Origin: Marinoscillum pacificum
GTDB lineage: Bacteria > Bacteroidota > Bacteroidia > Cytophagales > Cyclobacteriaceae
Direction of reading: 5' to 3'
DNA: 64,000 bases
Assembly: GCF_024714495.1 (NCBI RefSeq)
Contig: NZ_JAMZMJ010000005.1
Location: 335,347-399,346, forward strand
Both the position numbers and the translations under genes were made by a program. This document shows, piece by piece, positions 1 to 9,371 of the stretch. A model generated the notes under the pieces. The model searched no databases, had not been told where the DNA came from, and saw nothing but the letters and a program-made list of their open reading frames with translations. Position 1 is the first letter of the stretch; the number at the start of each line of letters is the position of its first letter.

Positions 1-678
1 GGATCACTGATCACACTGCCTATATTTATATTCATGGGCTTACCCCCTGTTGCAGCAAACGCCACCAACCGAATTGGCGTCTTTCTTCAAAGTGTTGTAG
101 CGGTTGGAGGTTACAAGAGCAAAGGTGTATCGGTATTTCCATTTGCAATTTATGTATCCATTACGGCAGTAATAGGAAGTATTATCGGAGCGTACTTCGC
201 CATGGATATTCGAGGTGAAGTATTCAATAAGATCCTGGCCATTGTTATGCTTCTGGTAATGGCTCTAACTATACTCAAGCCCTACCTCATTAAAAAAGGC
301 GAAGAAGAAGTTTTTACTCCAAAAAGTAAAGCCTTAAGCATCATCCTATTCTTCTTTGTTGGGCTCTACGGTGGATTTATTCAAGCCGGTGTAGGTTTCT
401 TGATTATTGCTACTTTAACAGGCATACACGGACTCAGCATGGTTAAAACCAATAGCATTAAGTCCTTTGTAATAGTGTGCTATACGGCAGTTGCACTAGT
501 CATTTTCATTATAGAAGATCAGGTAAGATGGGATTATGGCTTGACCCTGGCTGCTGGCAACTCAGTAGGTGCCTGGGTTACCAGCAGATGGTCAGTTAAT
601 GTGGACGACAAATGGGTCCGTCTATTTCTTTTGATTACCGTAATTGGTATGGCAGTTAAATTATGGTTTTTTAGTTAA
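1..678 (+). CDS. TauE/SafE family permease, 5' end cut by the window
   Basis: This is the C-terminal 225 residues of a membrane protein of the TauE/SafE (sulfite/anion exporter, DUF81) family. The frame is open back to base 1, where it reads GSLITLPIFIFMGLPPVAAN, so the ATG at 34 is an internal Met and not the start. The segment 'PPVAANATNRIG' is the family's usual motif after the first helix, and about six further hydrophobic segments follow. The substrate is unknown; members export small sulfur-containing or carboxylate anions across the inner membrane. The TAA stop shares four bases (TTAA) with the stop of the convergent gene downstream. Confidence 0.85.
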   Translation, partial: GSLITLPIFIFMGLPPVAANATNRIGVFLQSVVAVGGYKSKGVSVFPFAIYVSITAVIGSIIGAYFAMDIRGEVFNKILAIVMLLVMALTILKPYLIKKGEEEVFTPKSKALSIILFFFVGLYGGFIQAGVGFLIIATLTGIHGLSMVKTNSIKSFVIVCYTAVALVIFIIEDQVRWDYGLTLAAGNSVGAWVTSRWSVNVDDKWVRLFLLITVIGMAVKLWFFS

Positions 679-1991
679 TGATAATAAACTTCCAATTTTG
701 GTCTTAAGCTTTCATTTGGATGCTCACTTGATGCGAAAAAAGCAACTTTGTACACTGCTTCTACATCATGTTTAATTAATAAACCATGGTTAGATGACGG
801 GTTAGCATACATATCCTTGACTAATTCTGTAACCTCAATATTATCATAATCAATTTCATCTCCAGGTCTATTTTCAACAATAACTTGATCTTCTTCAGAA
901 ATTTCAGGCTTATTATTCCAGGTTACTGTCATTTCATTCCAATCTTCCAAAACTCTATTAACACTAAAGGTATTATTACCGGAATTGTGAGGATGGTATG
1001 ATATTCTATAAACTGATGTATTATTATAAAATAAGGATAAATAGGCTGCATCTATTATCGCATTTTCTGGTAGATCAGACAAATCAAAGTCTATTAAAAC
1101 ATGATGTGTCTCAAAACTCCCATTAACAGTCCATGAATAAAGGTGAATATCTTCATAATCTCCATAATTATTATCTGGCATCAACAAACTTACCAAAGCA
1201 TCGTTACCTGTAGTTGGTCCTGGTCGAAATGTCATTACATTACTTTCAGCAATTTTAAAGACTACCGTCAAAGGAACAGTTCTATAAGTCAATAGATCTG
1301 CCGCTGACAAAGACCTCACTTCAGAAAGACTATCTCCTAGTATAAATTCAATATCAATTGTTGTAAAATCACTTCTCAATGTTACTACATTAATAGAATC
1401 GCTTAACTCCTCAGTAAACAATTCAACCCCATCAGCAGTAACTTTAAGGTCAACAACCTCAAATGAAGTTGATTCACCATTTTGAACCAAACTACTAACC
1501 AGAATCTGAACGGTTGGAACTATTTCATAACCTAATGCAGCATACCCCAAATCTTCAGGATCAATCGAAGAGGTAGGTATTACCTCGAGACTTAAGTTAT
1601 TAACTTCATCAGCACTAATGGTAAATTGTACTGGTAAAGGTTTCTCAACTAAGGTACCCAATGCAGAACCTTCCATTGGTGTAGCGTAAATAACCTCACC
1701 CGATTCATTGAGAAGTAAAAACTTAGTAACCTCATAATCACCTATTTCTAAGAGAACAGGCTCTGATTGAAATCCGTAAACATCAACTTCATAGTTGCTG
1801 AGCACAAGCTCACCATCCATCTCGACAGAAATAATAACAGAAGACACTTGATCCTCCAAAATTCTACCGTTACGTACATCAGTTATAACACTAGCAGATA
1901 AAATTACACTCCCTTGAGGGACAGATTCGTCTTTATTACACGAACCACATAGAACAACAAGGCCTAAAAGGCCGAAGATTAGTTTATTCAT
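675..1991 (-). CDS. DNRLRE-domain lipoprotein
   Basis: A 438-residue exported lipoprotein. The N-terminus is a short signal with lipobox LCGSC (Cys18), so it should be anchored in the envelope, probably at the cell surface. The middle (about 25-250) is beta-rich and of no family I can name with certainty; it resembles DUF4382/DUF4493-type stalk domains. The C-terminal part (about 265-438) carries DNRLRE/CBM96-like features: 'DFDLSDLPENAIIDAAYLSL', 'VTWNNKP' and a final 'LRPKLEVYY'. Such domains occur in surface adhesins and carbohydrate-active proteins. The gene next to it starts a surface-glycan cluster, but the two are divergent, so a functional link is only inferred. Confidence 0.75.
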   Translation of the reverse strand: MNKLIFGLLGLVVLCGSCNKDESVPQGSVILSASVITDVRNGRILEDQVSSVIISVEMDGELVLSNYEVDVYGFQSEPVLLEIGDYEVTKFLLLNESGEVIYATPMEGSALGTLVEKPLPVQFTISADEVNNLSLEVIPTSSIDPEDLGYAALGYEIVPTVQILVSSLVQNGESTSFEVVDLKVTADGVELFTEELSDSINVVTLRSDFTTIDIEFILGDSLSEVRSLSAADLLTYRTVPLTVVFKIAESNVMTFRPGPTTGNDALVSLLMPDNNYGDYEDIHLYSWTVNGSFETHHVLIDFDLSDLPENAIIDAAYLSLFYNNTSVYRISYHPHNSGNNTFSVNRVLEDWNEMTVTWNNKPEISEEDQVIVENRPGDEIDYDNIEVTELVKDMYANPSSNHGLLIKHDVEAVYKVAFFASSEHPNESLRPKLEVYYH

Positions 1992-2014
1992 TATAGCTTT
2001 TATTTGTATTGGAT

Positions 2015-2022
2015 CAAATATA
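2015..2022 (-). promoter_or_regulatory. -7 box for the DNRLRE lipoprotein gene
   Basis: On the minus strand this reads TATATTTG, an exact match to the Bacteroidota -7 consensus TAnnTTTG, 23 nt upstream of the ATG at 1991. No TTG -33 box is seen at the usual 19-21 nt spacing. Confidence 0.45.
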
Positions 2023-2114
2023 AATGAATTTAGAAAAACTTAATATTTCAAAAATCCAACGCTCCAAAAGGATTTGAATTAATAATAGCGATCTTCGCAT
2101 GACAATTATAATTC

Positions 2115-3605
2115 ATGGGAATAGTAATAAGGCAGAGTTTTTGGACATCACTAATGATGTATGCTGGGGTAGTAATTGGATACATTAACACCCTCGTACT
2201 TTTGCCTAAATATCTTGAGTTTGATCAAATCGGTTTGATCCGTTTAATTCAATCAAATGCCACAATGATGATTCCTGTTGCTGTACTGGGAATGAGTGGT
2301 TCAGTGGTTAAATACTTCCCCTCATTTAGGAACAACAAGGATACTAGAAATTCAATAATTACGCTTCATTTATCAATTCTACTAATATCAAATTTACTGA
2401 TTGCATCGCTTTCCTATTTTTTCATTGATCAAATTGCGCTGTTTTTTGAGGAGAAATCATCAGCGTATATAGACTATATTTTTATTACAATTTTAATACT
2501 TTCCTTTCAGTCCTTTTTTGAATATTTATTTAGTATATCACGATCAAATCTCAACATAATATTTCCTTCTTTTCTCAAAGAAGTAGTCTTAAGACTAGCA
2601 AGTTTAGTATTGGTATTATTATATGGATTAGAAAAGATTGAGTTCGGACAATTCATCGTATTTCTTTGTGGATTTTATATGTTGAATTCGGTACTATTTA
2701 TCTCTTACTTAATTGTTAAAAAACATTTTGCACTAAATTTTCATTTCCAATCCATAGAGAAAAAATTATTTAAAGAATTAATTAACTATTCAGGTTATAC
2801 ACTCCTCACAAGCATCGGAATTTCGATCATTACCAACATCAGTTATTTGATGACTTCTAAGTTCTTAGGACTAGAAGCGAATGGAATCTTTACGACTTGT
2901 ATGTTCATTGGTATCATCATAGAAATGCCTAAAAGGGCTATGAGTTTTATCGTTGGCCCCCTTGTTTCTGATACTTTCAAGAGAAATGACATCAATCAAA
3001 TTGAGCATATTTATCAGCGAGCTAGTCTGAACCTTGGAATCATCGGCATGCTTATTACCATTGGAGTAATTACTAACTTGGATGATTTCTTTCTAATGGT
3101 ATCTAAAGGTGAGCAAATTGCATTGGGATACTGGGTAATTATTGGGGTTGGTTGTGCTAAACTTATCAGTATGATATTTGGTCCAAGTGGTGAATTATTG
3201 CTTTTCTCTCAACTCAAAAACTTCATGCTTTATTTGATGATGTTAAGTGCCTTTTTGATAGTATTTCTTAATTGGTTACTTATTCCTTCTTTAGGCCTTA
3301 ATGGTGCTGCTATTGCGTTTTTCCTAACAACATTTTCAGATCAACTCTTTCGATTTATTCTGATCAAAACCAGACTTAAAATTCGATTATTCGTTAAACA
3401 GCACATACTTCTCATCTTGATTGGCATCAGCACGGCTTTTATCATTTCATCGATTCCATTTTATATCAATCCCCTCTTGAATATTCTAATTCGTTCTATC
3501 ATCACTTCAGTTATTTTCCTAGGATTGATCTATATCTTTAAGGTCTCAGAGGAAATCAACTTTACTATTAATAAAACACTAGCCAGAATTTTTAAAAATG
3601 CTTAA
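2115..3605 (+). CDS. polysaccharide flippase (Wzx-like, MOP superfamily)
   Basis: A 496-residue polytopic membrane protein with roughly 12-14 hydrophobic segments, the size and pattern of Wzx/RfbX-type flippases that move lipid-linked oligosaccharide units to the periplasmic face. The N-terminus 'FWTSLMMYAGVVIGYINTLV' and the helix pattern fit PF01943/PF13440. It is the first gene of a forward glycan-assembly run and overlaps the next gene by 8 bases, so it is likely translated with it. No Wzy polymerase or initiating transferase is seen nearby, so the exact pathway (O-antigen, capsule or exopolysaccharide) is open. Confidence 0.85.
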   Translation: MGIVIRQSFWTSLMMYAGVVIGYINTLVLLPKYLEFDQIGLIRLIQSNATMMIPVAVLGMSGSVVKYFPSFRNNKDTRNSIITLHLSILLISNLLIASLSYFFIDQIALFFEEKSSAYIDYIFITILILSFQSFFEYLFSISRSNLNIIFPSFLKEVVLRLASLVLVLLYGLEKIEFGQFIVFLCGFYMLNSVLFISYLIVKKHFALNFHFQSIEKKLFKELINYSGYTLLTSIGISIITNISYLMTSKFLGLEANGIFTTCMFIGIIIEMPKRAMSFIVGPLVSDTFKRNDINQIEHIYQRASLNLGIIGMLITIGVITNLDDFFLMVSKGEQIALGYWVIIGVGCAKLISMIFGPSGELLLFSQLKNFMLYLMMLSAFLIVFLNWLLIPSLGLNGAAIAFFLTTFSDQLFRFILIKTRLKIRLFVKQHILLILIGISTAFIISSIPFYINPLLNILIRSIITSVIFLGLIYIFKVSEEINFTINKTLARIFKNA

Positions 3606-4341
3606 TACAAAGTTAGATGAAAGTATTAATGAGCTAATCGCAATAAATAACGAAGGGTGGTTTGCAGAATACTTAAACCAGCATTCCTCCAGGTTTCTTT
3701 CTGACCTTAAGGAGGTGATAAATATCTTACCCGATAAGAATAAACATATTGCTGACTTTGGCGCCGCACCGTTTGCAACGAGCTTAGCGTTAATTAAAAC
3801 AGGTTACACAGTCGACAGTTATGACATTGCACCAGAAAGATTCCAGGATCTAACATCATTAGGGCTAACAGTTAAAAAAATAGATTTAGACAATTGGTCA
3901 AAAGAAACAGAAACTCGCTATGACTTAATTATTCTCACAGAAGTATTCGAACACCTGAGAGGAAACCTAATTAAAACCTCGCAAAATCTTCATAATTCGC
4001 TTAAGACTGGTGGAATAGTATATCTAACTACCCCAAATTCTAGATCTATTACAGGCCTATATAAACTGCTTTTTAAAGGAACATCTTATGCCGTTTCACG
4101 AGATCTGTATTTTGAGTGGAACAAGCTTAATACATTGGGCCATATGGGTCATGTAAGGGAATATACATTAAAAGAACTCGAGCTCTTTTTTGAGCAAATA
4201 GGATTTGAAGTAATGACCTCTAAATCAATACCGAAGAAATTAGGATCAGGATTTAAGAACGAAGTGTTTTTCAAAATAGAACAACTCTTTAATCCTCTAC
4301 GTCTTGGATCTGGGGCACATTTGATCCTTAAAAGAAAATGA
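3598..4341 (+). CDS. class I SAM-dependent methyltransferase
   Basis: A 247-residue soluble protein with a class I methyltransferase fold (Methyltransf_23/11-like). Motif I is 'IADFGAAPFATSLALIKTGY' at about 51-70, an acidic strand end follows at 'VDSYDIAPE', and motif IV is 'LIILTEVFEHL' with 'LKTGGIVYLTTPNS' after it. It probably methylates a sugar or lipid-linked intermediate of the surrounding glycan locus. The start overlaps the flippase stop (ATGCTTAA), and its own stop overlaps the next start (ATGA), so it sits inside a translationally coupled operon. The acceptor cannot be told from sequence. Confidence 0.8.
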   Translation: MLNTKLDESINELIAINNEGWFAEYLNQHSSRFLSDLKEVINILPDKNKHIADFGAAPFATSLALIKTGYTVDSYDIAPERFQDLTSLGLTVKKIDLDNWSKETETRYDLIILTEVFEHLRGNLIKTSQNLHNSLKTGGIVYLTTPNSRSITGLYKLLFKGTSYAVSRDLYFEWNKLNTLGHMGHVREYTLKELELFFEQIGFEVMTSKSIPKKLGSGFKNEVFFKIEQLFNPLRLGSGAHLILKRK

Positions 4342-5285
4342 GATTACTCTTCCACATAGGATATCCCAAGTCTGCCAGTTCAGCATTACAAAAAGGTTTT
4401 TTTGACATACATCCCGATATTCAATTTTTTGGAAGGATACCCACACACAACACAGGATCTAAAGTAATTGAGGTCAATCACCAATCACTCTTTCTAGCTA
4501 ATCAATCATTGCATCAATGGCATGATGAGCTAGTCAGTGATAAATTTTCAATTCATGATTCTAAGAAACAACTAAACCTATTTCTTTCGGATAACCCTTC
4601 TTCAAAAGTCAAAGTCTTTAGCAGTGAATTTATAACTAGCGTCTTTTTTTGCCACCCTGATATATTCAACAAAATCAGTCGCTTGAAGCAGCTTGAATTT
4701 ACTGATATTATTTTAGTCATACGCAATCAAGTAGATTTAATCAAATCGCAGTATAGAGAACATCCATTTGATCCACATGATCTAGTTCATGGAAAACCGG
4801 TCACATTGGACGAATGGATTAATCATTCCAATACGCTTGATCACAGTTATCTAGGGTCCTTAATGTATGATAGAATTATCGAATATTGTTATGAGTTATT
4901 TGGCAAAGAACACGTCTTTATAACTCCCTTTGAATCATTGACAAATGACCCAAAGTCTGTGGCAATTGAATTAAGTGATTGGATGGGCATCAACATGAGT
5001 GATAGTCAAAAACTCTTAACAAATCTTCCGCGTGAAAACTCTGGAGTCTCCATGAGGTATAACATAACTAGAAATCTTAAGAAAAAAATTCTTGGTGAAT
5101 TCCCAATATCCAATTATTTACCCAACAAACTGAATGAGTTAATTAGGTCGAAATTAAAAAAAGGAGCAAAAGCTCATTACAGTATTACTCAAGATTCGAT
5201 TAACTTTTTGAAACTTCAATTTTCGGAATCAAATAGAAAAACACAAAACCAATTAGACAAAGGCTTGCCTGCAGGTTATTTATAA
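4338..5285 (+). CDS. sulfotransferase family protein
   Basis: A 315-residue P-loop sulfotransferase-like protein. The 5'-phosphosulfate-binding loop is visible at residues 7-17 (HIGYPKSASSALQ), and a 3'-phosphate motif appears as 'VIRNQVDLIKSQYREH' at about residue 130. These are the two PAPS-contact motifs of the family. In this context it would sulfate a sugar of the polysaccharide, typical of marine bacteria. It is coupled to the upstream methyltransferase by an ATGA overlap and lies 5 bases before an FkbM methyltransferase. Acceptor sugar and position of sulfation are unknown. Confidence 0.8.
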   Translation: MRLLFHIGYPKSASSALQKGFFDIHPDIQFFGRIPTHNTGSKVIEVNHQSLFLANQSLHQWHDELVSDKFSIHDSKKQLNLFLSDNPSSKVKVFSSEFITSVFFCHPDIFNKISRLKQLEFTDIILVIRNQVDLIKSQYREHPFDPHDLVHGKPVTLDEWINHSNTLDHSYLGSLMYDRIIEYCYELFGKEHVFITPFESLTNDPKSVAIELSDWMGINMSDSQKLLTNLPRENSGVSMRYNITRNLKKKILGEFPISNYLPNKLNELIRSKLKKGAKAHYSITQDSINFLKLQFSESNRKTQNQLDKGLPAGYL

Positions 5286-5290
5286 ATTTT

Positions 5291-6046
5291 ATGCTAAAAC
5301 TCAGCAAATACTTCTTTAGACTTTATTGTTTAATTAGCTTCAAAAAGCTAAATCACACACATTTTGGAACCAACTATGGTGGCTGGAAAATCCCGGATGA
5401 TCGAATAGATGATTTAGATATATTACTGAGTGCTGGAATTGGACTTGATATGTCTTTTGAAATAGATTTAGCAAATAGTGTCCCAAGTTTAACCGTTCAA
5501 ATGTTTGATCCTACTCCCCTCTCCGTAGAGCATGTCTCCAACTATTTTAAGAATTCGCAAACTAACACACCCACCATTATTAACGGTGGACATAAAAGGC
5601 ATCATCTCGATAGCGAGAACGAGCATTACAAAATCTTACCAAAAGAAAAGTTAGAAAACTTCACTTTCCATAACCTCGGTTGGAGTAAAACCCCTGAGAA
5701 GTTTAAATTCTATTTACCGGAAGGGAAAAATATGATTTCTTATTCAACAGAAAAAAAAACGGACAATTATTTAATATGTGAATGCAAACCAGTTAGTGAT
5801 CTTCTACCACAATTACAGATTCAGTTAAGTAACAAATCCATTATCAAAATGGACATTGAGGGTTCAGAATATGGTGTAATCGATGACTTAAGAAAAAACA
5901 AACTTCTACCGAGTGTATTATTGTTCGAAATACATGTTTTTAATTGGAAAAACTTCCTACAACTAATTAAGACCACATACACATTACTATTTTCAGGTTA
6001 TCGTTGCTTCTATATGGATGGCGATAACTACGGGTTTGTTAAATAA
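5291..6046 (+). CDS. FkbM family methyltransferase
   Basis: A 251-residue protein of the FkbM (Methyltransf_21) type. The diagnostic segment is 'IIKMDIEGSEYGVIDDL' at about 184-200, and the N-terminal SAM site appears as 'LSAGIGLDMSFEIDLAN' at about 46-62. FkbM enzymes O-methylate sugars and polyketides; here a glycan substrate is inferred from the neighbours. It lies 5 bases after the sulfotransferase and 12 bases before a GT4 gene. Two methyltransferases of different type in one locus suggest two methylated positions. Confidence 0.8.
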   Translation: MLKLSKYFFRLYCLISFKKLNHTHFGTNYGGWKIPDDRIDDLDILLSAGIGLDMSFEIDLANSVPSLTVQMFDPTPLSVEHVSNYFKNSQTNTPTIINGGHKRHHLDSENEHYKILPKEKLENFTFHNLGWSKTPEKFKFYLPEGKNMISYSTEKKTDNYLICECKPVSDLLPQLQIQLSNKSIIKMDIEGSEYGVIDDLRKNKLLPSVLLFEIHVFNWKNFLQLIKTTYTLLFSGYRCFYMDGDNYGFVK

Positions 6047-6058
6047 AATTCTGTTTCA

Positions 6059-7339
6059 ATGAGGAAATTAAAAGTTGGTCTTTACTTCAATAATTTTGGC
6101 TTTTCAGGTGTGGATTTATCAAATCCTGAACTTGGAAACCCAGGAATTGGTGGAACACTCTTCAATTTTGTAACACTTCCTTATTATTATTCACGACATG
6201 TCAATGATGAAATAGAATGGTACTTAATTGGACCTAATAATAGTGTATTACCAACCAATATTAATCCTATACATATTGACAAACCAGAAGATCTGTCCCA
6301 GGTTTTCGAGACGTACTCCTTTGATTACTTTATATGGAAACCAGCTAGAACTAAGTTTATCATAGGGTTATTAGAGAAATATCAAATTAGGGGAATAGCA
6401 TGGTGTCATAATATTCCTGAGCCAATAGAACTTAATCAACTAGCAAAAAGTAGATATGTAAAGGCTGTCTCATGGGTTGGTCATGAGGCCATGGATGTAG
6501 TTAGAGATCACGCTATTATTAATAAATCTACTGTGATTTATAATGGATTTGACCCTTCACCATATTTACAATCTCCAAATTTGGATAGAGACCCAAACCT
6601 GGTTGTCTACCTTGGAAGTTTACACCCAGCAAAATGCTTCCATTTACTTGCTCAAGCCTGGCCTAAAGTTTTAGAAAAACGACCAAATGCAAAACTTGTG
6701 GTAATCGGATCAGGCAAATTGTACAATAGAAACTGTCAATTGGGTCCTTTTGAATTAGCCGAAGAGAGTTATGAAAGAGTGTTTACCGCTCCTCTTTTGG
6801 ATGAAGAAGGAAAAATTGACAAGTCAATTCATTTCGCTGGACTTTTGGGATCAGAAAAAATTCCCATTATGAAAAGCGCCGCTGTTGGAGTTATTAATCC
6901 TCACGGCAAAAGTGAAGTATGTCCTGGAAGTGCAATAGAATTTCAAGCTTGCGGAACCCCAGTGGTGGCAGGTGCTCGCTATGGTAATCTGGACGTAATT
7001 ATTGATAAAGAAACGGGATATTTGGTAAATAACCAGGAGAAATTAGTTGAAAAAATATGTAAGCTTCTTAATTCGCCCGAATCGATTCAAATAATGGGTG
7101 CAGCGGGAAAGTCATTTATAGAGCAAAAATTTTCCCAGAAGAAAATAATGGGTGATTGGAAGAGTCTATTTGAACGATTAGAAAAAAACGAAGTTATTGG
7201 CCCATACCCAATGAAAAGCAACTGGTCTTTCAATATGAAAATAGTTTTTGAACTATTGAGAGTTATCAAATTCAAAATTGGAATTTTCAGAAATTTGCCC
7301 TCCATCTATGAATTCATAGAATCACGAAAGAACAAATGA
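6059..7339 (+). CDS. glycosyltransferase family 4 (GT-B)
   Basis: A 426-residue GT-B glycosyltransferase. The C-terminal nucleotide-sugar half contains 'VVYLGSLHPAKCFHLLAQAW' (about 180-200) and the donor-site segment 'EVCPGSAIEFQACGTPVVAG' (about 284-303), with the E-x7-E arrangement of the GT4 family. The N-terminal acceptor half has 'GIAWCHNIPEP'. It adds a sugar to the growing glycan at the cytoplasmic face. The stop overlaps the next start as ATGA. Donor and linkage are unknown. Confidence 0.85.
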   Translation: MRKLKVGLYFNNFGFSGVDLSNPELGNPGIGGTLFNFVTLPYYYSRHVNDEIEWYLIGPNNSVLPTNINPIHIDKPEDLSQVFETYSFDYFIWKPARTKFIIGLLEKYQIRGIAWCHNIPEPIELNQLAKSRYVKAVSWVGHEAMDVVRDHAIINKSTVIYNGFDPSPYLQSPNLDRDPNLVVYLGSLHPAKCFHLLAQAWPKVLEKRPNAKLVVIGSGKLYNRNCQLGPFELAEESYERVFTAPLLDEEGKIDKSIHFAGLLGSEKIPIMKSAAVGVINPHGKSEVCPGSAIEFQACGTPVVAGARYGNLDVIIDKETGYLVNNQEKLVEKICKLLNSPESIQIMGAAGKSFIEQKFSQKKIMGDWKSLFERLEKNEVIGPYPMKSNWSFNMKIVFELLRVIKFKIGIFRNLPSIYEFIESRKNK

Positions 7340-8094
7340 CTATCAAAAAACCACTTATAAGCATCATTACTGTTGTTTACAATGGAGAGCACGTAATCGA
7401 GCCGACAATTCTGAGTGTGATCAACCAATCTTTGAAAGATTTTGAATACCTTATCATAGATGGTGATTCTACGGACAACACGCTAGCCAAAGTCAATACT
7501 TACAAAAACCAAATTACAGCCATTTATTCCGAAAAAGACAAAGGCGTCTATGACGCCATGAATAAAGGTTTAAGACTAGCTAAAGGTGAGTATATTCTAT
7601 TTCTCAATGCTGGGGATGAATTAGCTACCCCCACCACATTGGAAGCTATATTCAACGCTAACTCTAATTCTGACTTACTCTATGGTGAAACCTTGATAAT
7701 GTCTCCTGATAAACAAGTAATAGGAAGCAGAACTGAACTTACCAGCAGAAAACTTCCTAAACAGCTAAAAAAAGAAGATTTTCTGAATGGACAAGTAGTT
7801 AGTCATCAATCATTCATTCCGAAAATTGAGCTATGCAAACCGTACAATTTGCACTATAAATGTAGCAGCGACATCAACTGGATGTTAGAAATAATGAATC
7901 GTAGTGAGACCATAACCAATGTTAATCTTCCAATCTCTAAATATCTTCAAGGTGGAATCTCAGACGTTCAATTAGCAACTTGCTGGAAAGAACGATTCTA
8001 TATTCTTAAAAAACATTTCGGTTTATCGATTGTCTTATGGCAACATTTAAAATTCGCTATACGCTTTTTGAAAATCGGTGCATATAAATCCTAA
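7336..8094 (+). CDS. glycosyltransferase family 2 (GT-A)
   Basis: A 252-residue GT2 enzyme. The nucleotide-binding start 'PLISIITVVYNGEHVIEPTI' (5-24), 'LIIDGDSTDNT' and the conserved 'SEKDKGVYDAMNKG' followed by 'YILFLNAGDEL' are those of the WcaA/SpsA-like subfamily. The DxD position is taken by NAGDE, as is common in this subgroup. It is the last gene of the forward operon that began at 2115. Its TAA stop overlaps the stop of the convergent GT4 gene by four bases (CTAA). Confidence 0.85.
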   Translation: MTIKKPLISIITVVYNGEHVIEPTILSVINQSLKDFEYLIIDGDSTDNTLAKVNTYKNQITAIYSEKDKGVYDAMNKGLRLAKGEYILFLNAGDELATPTTLEAIFNANSNSDLLYGETLIMSPDKQVIGSRTELTSRKLPKQLKKEDFLNGQVVSHQSFIPKIELCKPYNLHYKCSSDINWMLEIMNRSETITNVNLPISKYLQGGISDVQLATCWKERFYILKKHFGLSIVLWQHLKFAIRFLKIGAYKS

Positions 8095-9341
8095 TTATAG
8101 AGTTTGATATACTTTTGAGTAATCACATGTTCTGAATAATTTTCCAGGATATGCTCTCTAGCTGCTATCGATACGGACTGATAGCACTCTTTATCCTCTT
8201 TTAGCTCCAGAATTCTTTTAACTACAGTTTTTACATCTACCTGACTAACTATAAATCCGGTTTGTTCATTAAGGACAAGATCTCTCAACCCCCCAGCATC
8301 AAAGGCAACTACAGGTGTACCACACGACAATGATTCCATGGTAGTATATGAAAGGCTTTCCTGTCTAGAAGTTTGCAAATAGCAATCTGCCACATTGTAG
8401 AGTGTAGCCATTTCGGATTGATCAGTTATTACTCCTACATGTACTGCCTGGATATTTAGAGATTCGATTCTTTTAGTTATTACAGGATCTTCATTCCCAA
8501 ATAACATTAAATAAAACCTATCATCCAGTGCTGACATAACCTCTAGTACTGATTCAAACCCCTTATTTATGTCACGCAAATCTGCAGCACCTGCAGTCAC
8601 AATAAATTTATCATCAGGAATTGCAAACTTCTTCTTAAAAGCCTTTTGAACATCCAAGCTTAAGATATTAAACACCTGCGTATCAATAGGGTTACCAATT
8701 AAGTTTATTAACTTCCCCTTATGAGGTTTACTTTTTAGGATTTGGTTCTTCATCCAACTACTTACAGCAACCAGTTCACCTTGATAATGTTCGAATAACC
8801 GTTTTTTTTCCAACAAGTTCTTAGAAGGAATTGACGATCCATTTTTAAAATAAAAACAATTGTTACACTGATTCTGATATTCCTCACATGATTGTGGTAA
8901 ATGACAGCCTCCTGTCATCACCCACCAGTCATGATAGGTCCAAACTACTTTTTTAATTCTTGACAACTCAACAATCGTTTTGAGCGACAGCATTCCTAAA
9001 TGAGTCCAATGAATATGAATCACATCTGCATCCTTTATCGCAGGATGGTTCAGTATCGACAATCCTCGGTTACCATTTGAAAACTTGTATAAGAGTTTCC
9101 GATCTATTCCTGCCAGGACAAGTCCCAGTCTTTCTAGAATAAAACCTATCCAGAATAATATTTTTTGGCTGATATTTAAGGCGAAAGAAAAATAAGTTTC
9201 GCAGGGAATCCGAACAGAGTTCCCAAGGACATATCCATACCTAACATCTACATTGTTTTTTTTGAGCGCTTTATACAACCTTTGCGCGGCAACAGCTGCC
9301 CCACCTTTATTTTCGAATGTACTGAGTATCAGTATTTTCAT
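8091..9341 (-). CDS. glycosyltransferase family 4, WcaC/WcaL-like
   Basis: A 416-residue GT4 enzyme. It carries the cysteine-rich acceptor-domain segment 'TGGCHLPQSCEEYQNQCNNC' (about 143-162), typical of colanic-acid-type GT4 enzymes, and the C-terminal motif 'ESLSYTTMESLSCGTPVVAF'. It begins 'MKILILSTFENKGGAAVAAQ', the usual Rossmann entry with the GGAA motif. It is on the opposite strand to the genes on both sides, so it has its own promoter or was inverted. Role: sugar addition in the same glycan locus (inferred). Confidence 0.85.
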   Translation of the reverse strand: MKILILSTFENKGGAAVAAQRLYKALKKNNVDVRYGYVLGNSVRIPCETYFSFALNISQKILFWIGFILERLGLVLAGIDRKLLYKFSNGNRGLSILNHPAIKDADVIHIHWTHLGMLSLKTIVELSRIKKVVWTYHDWWVMTGGCHLPQSCEEYQNQCNNCFYFKNGSSIPSKNLLEKKRLFEHYQGELVAVSSWMKNQILKSKPHKGKLINLIGNPIDTQVFNILSLDVQKAFKKKFAIPDDKFIVTAGAADLRDINKGFESVLEVMSALDDRFYLMLFGNEDPVITKRIESLNIQAVHVGVITDQSEMATLYNVADCYLQTSRQESLSYTTMESLSCGTPVVAFDAGGLRDLVLNEQTGFIVSQVDVKTVVKRILELKEDKECYQSVSIAAREHILENYSEHVITQKYIKLYN

Positions 9342-9371
9342 TAATAAATAATTGTTTTATTAAGTAATCTA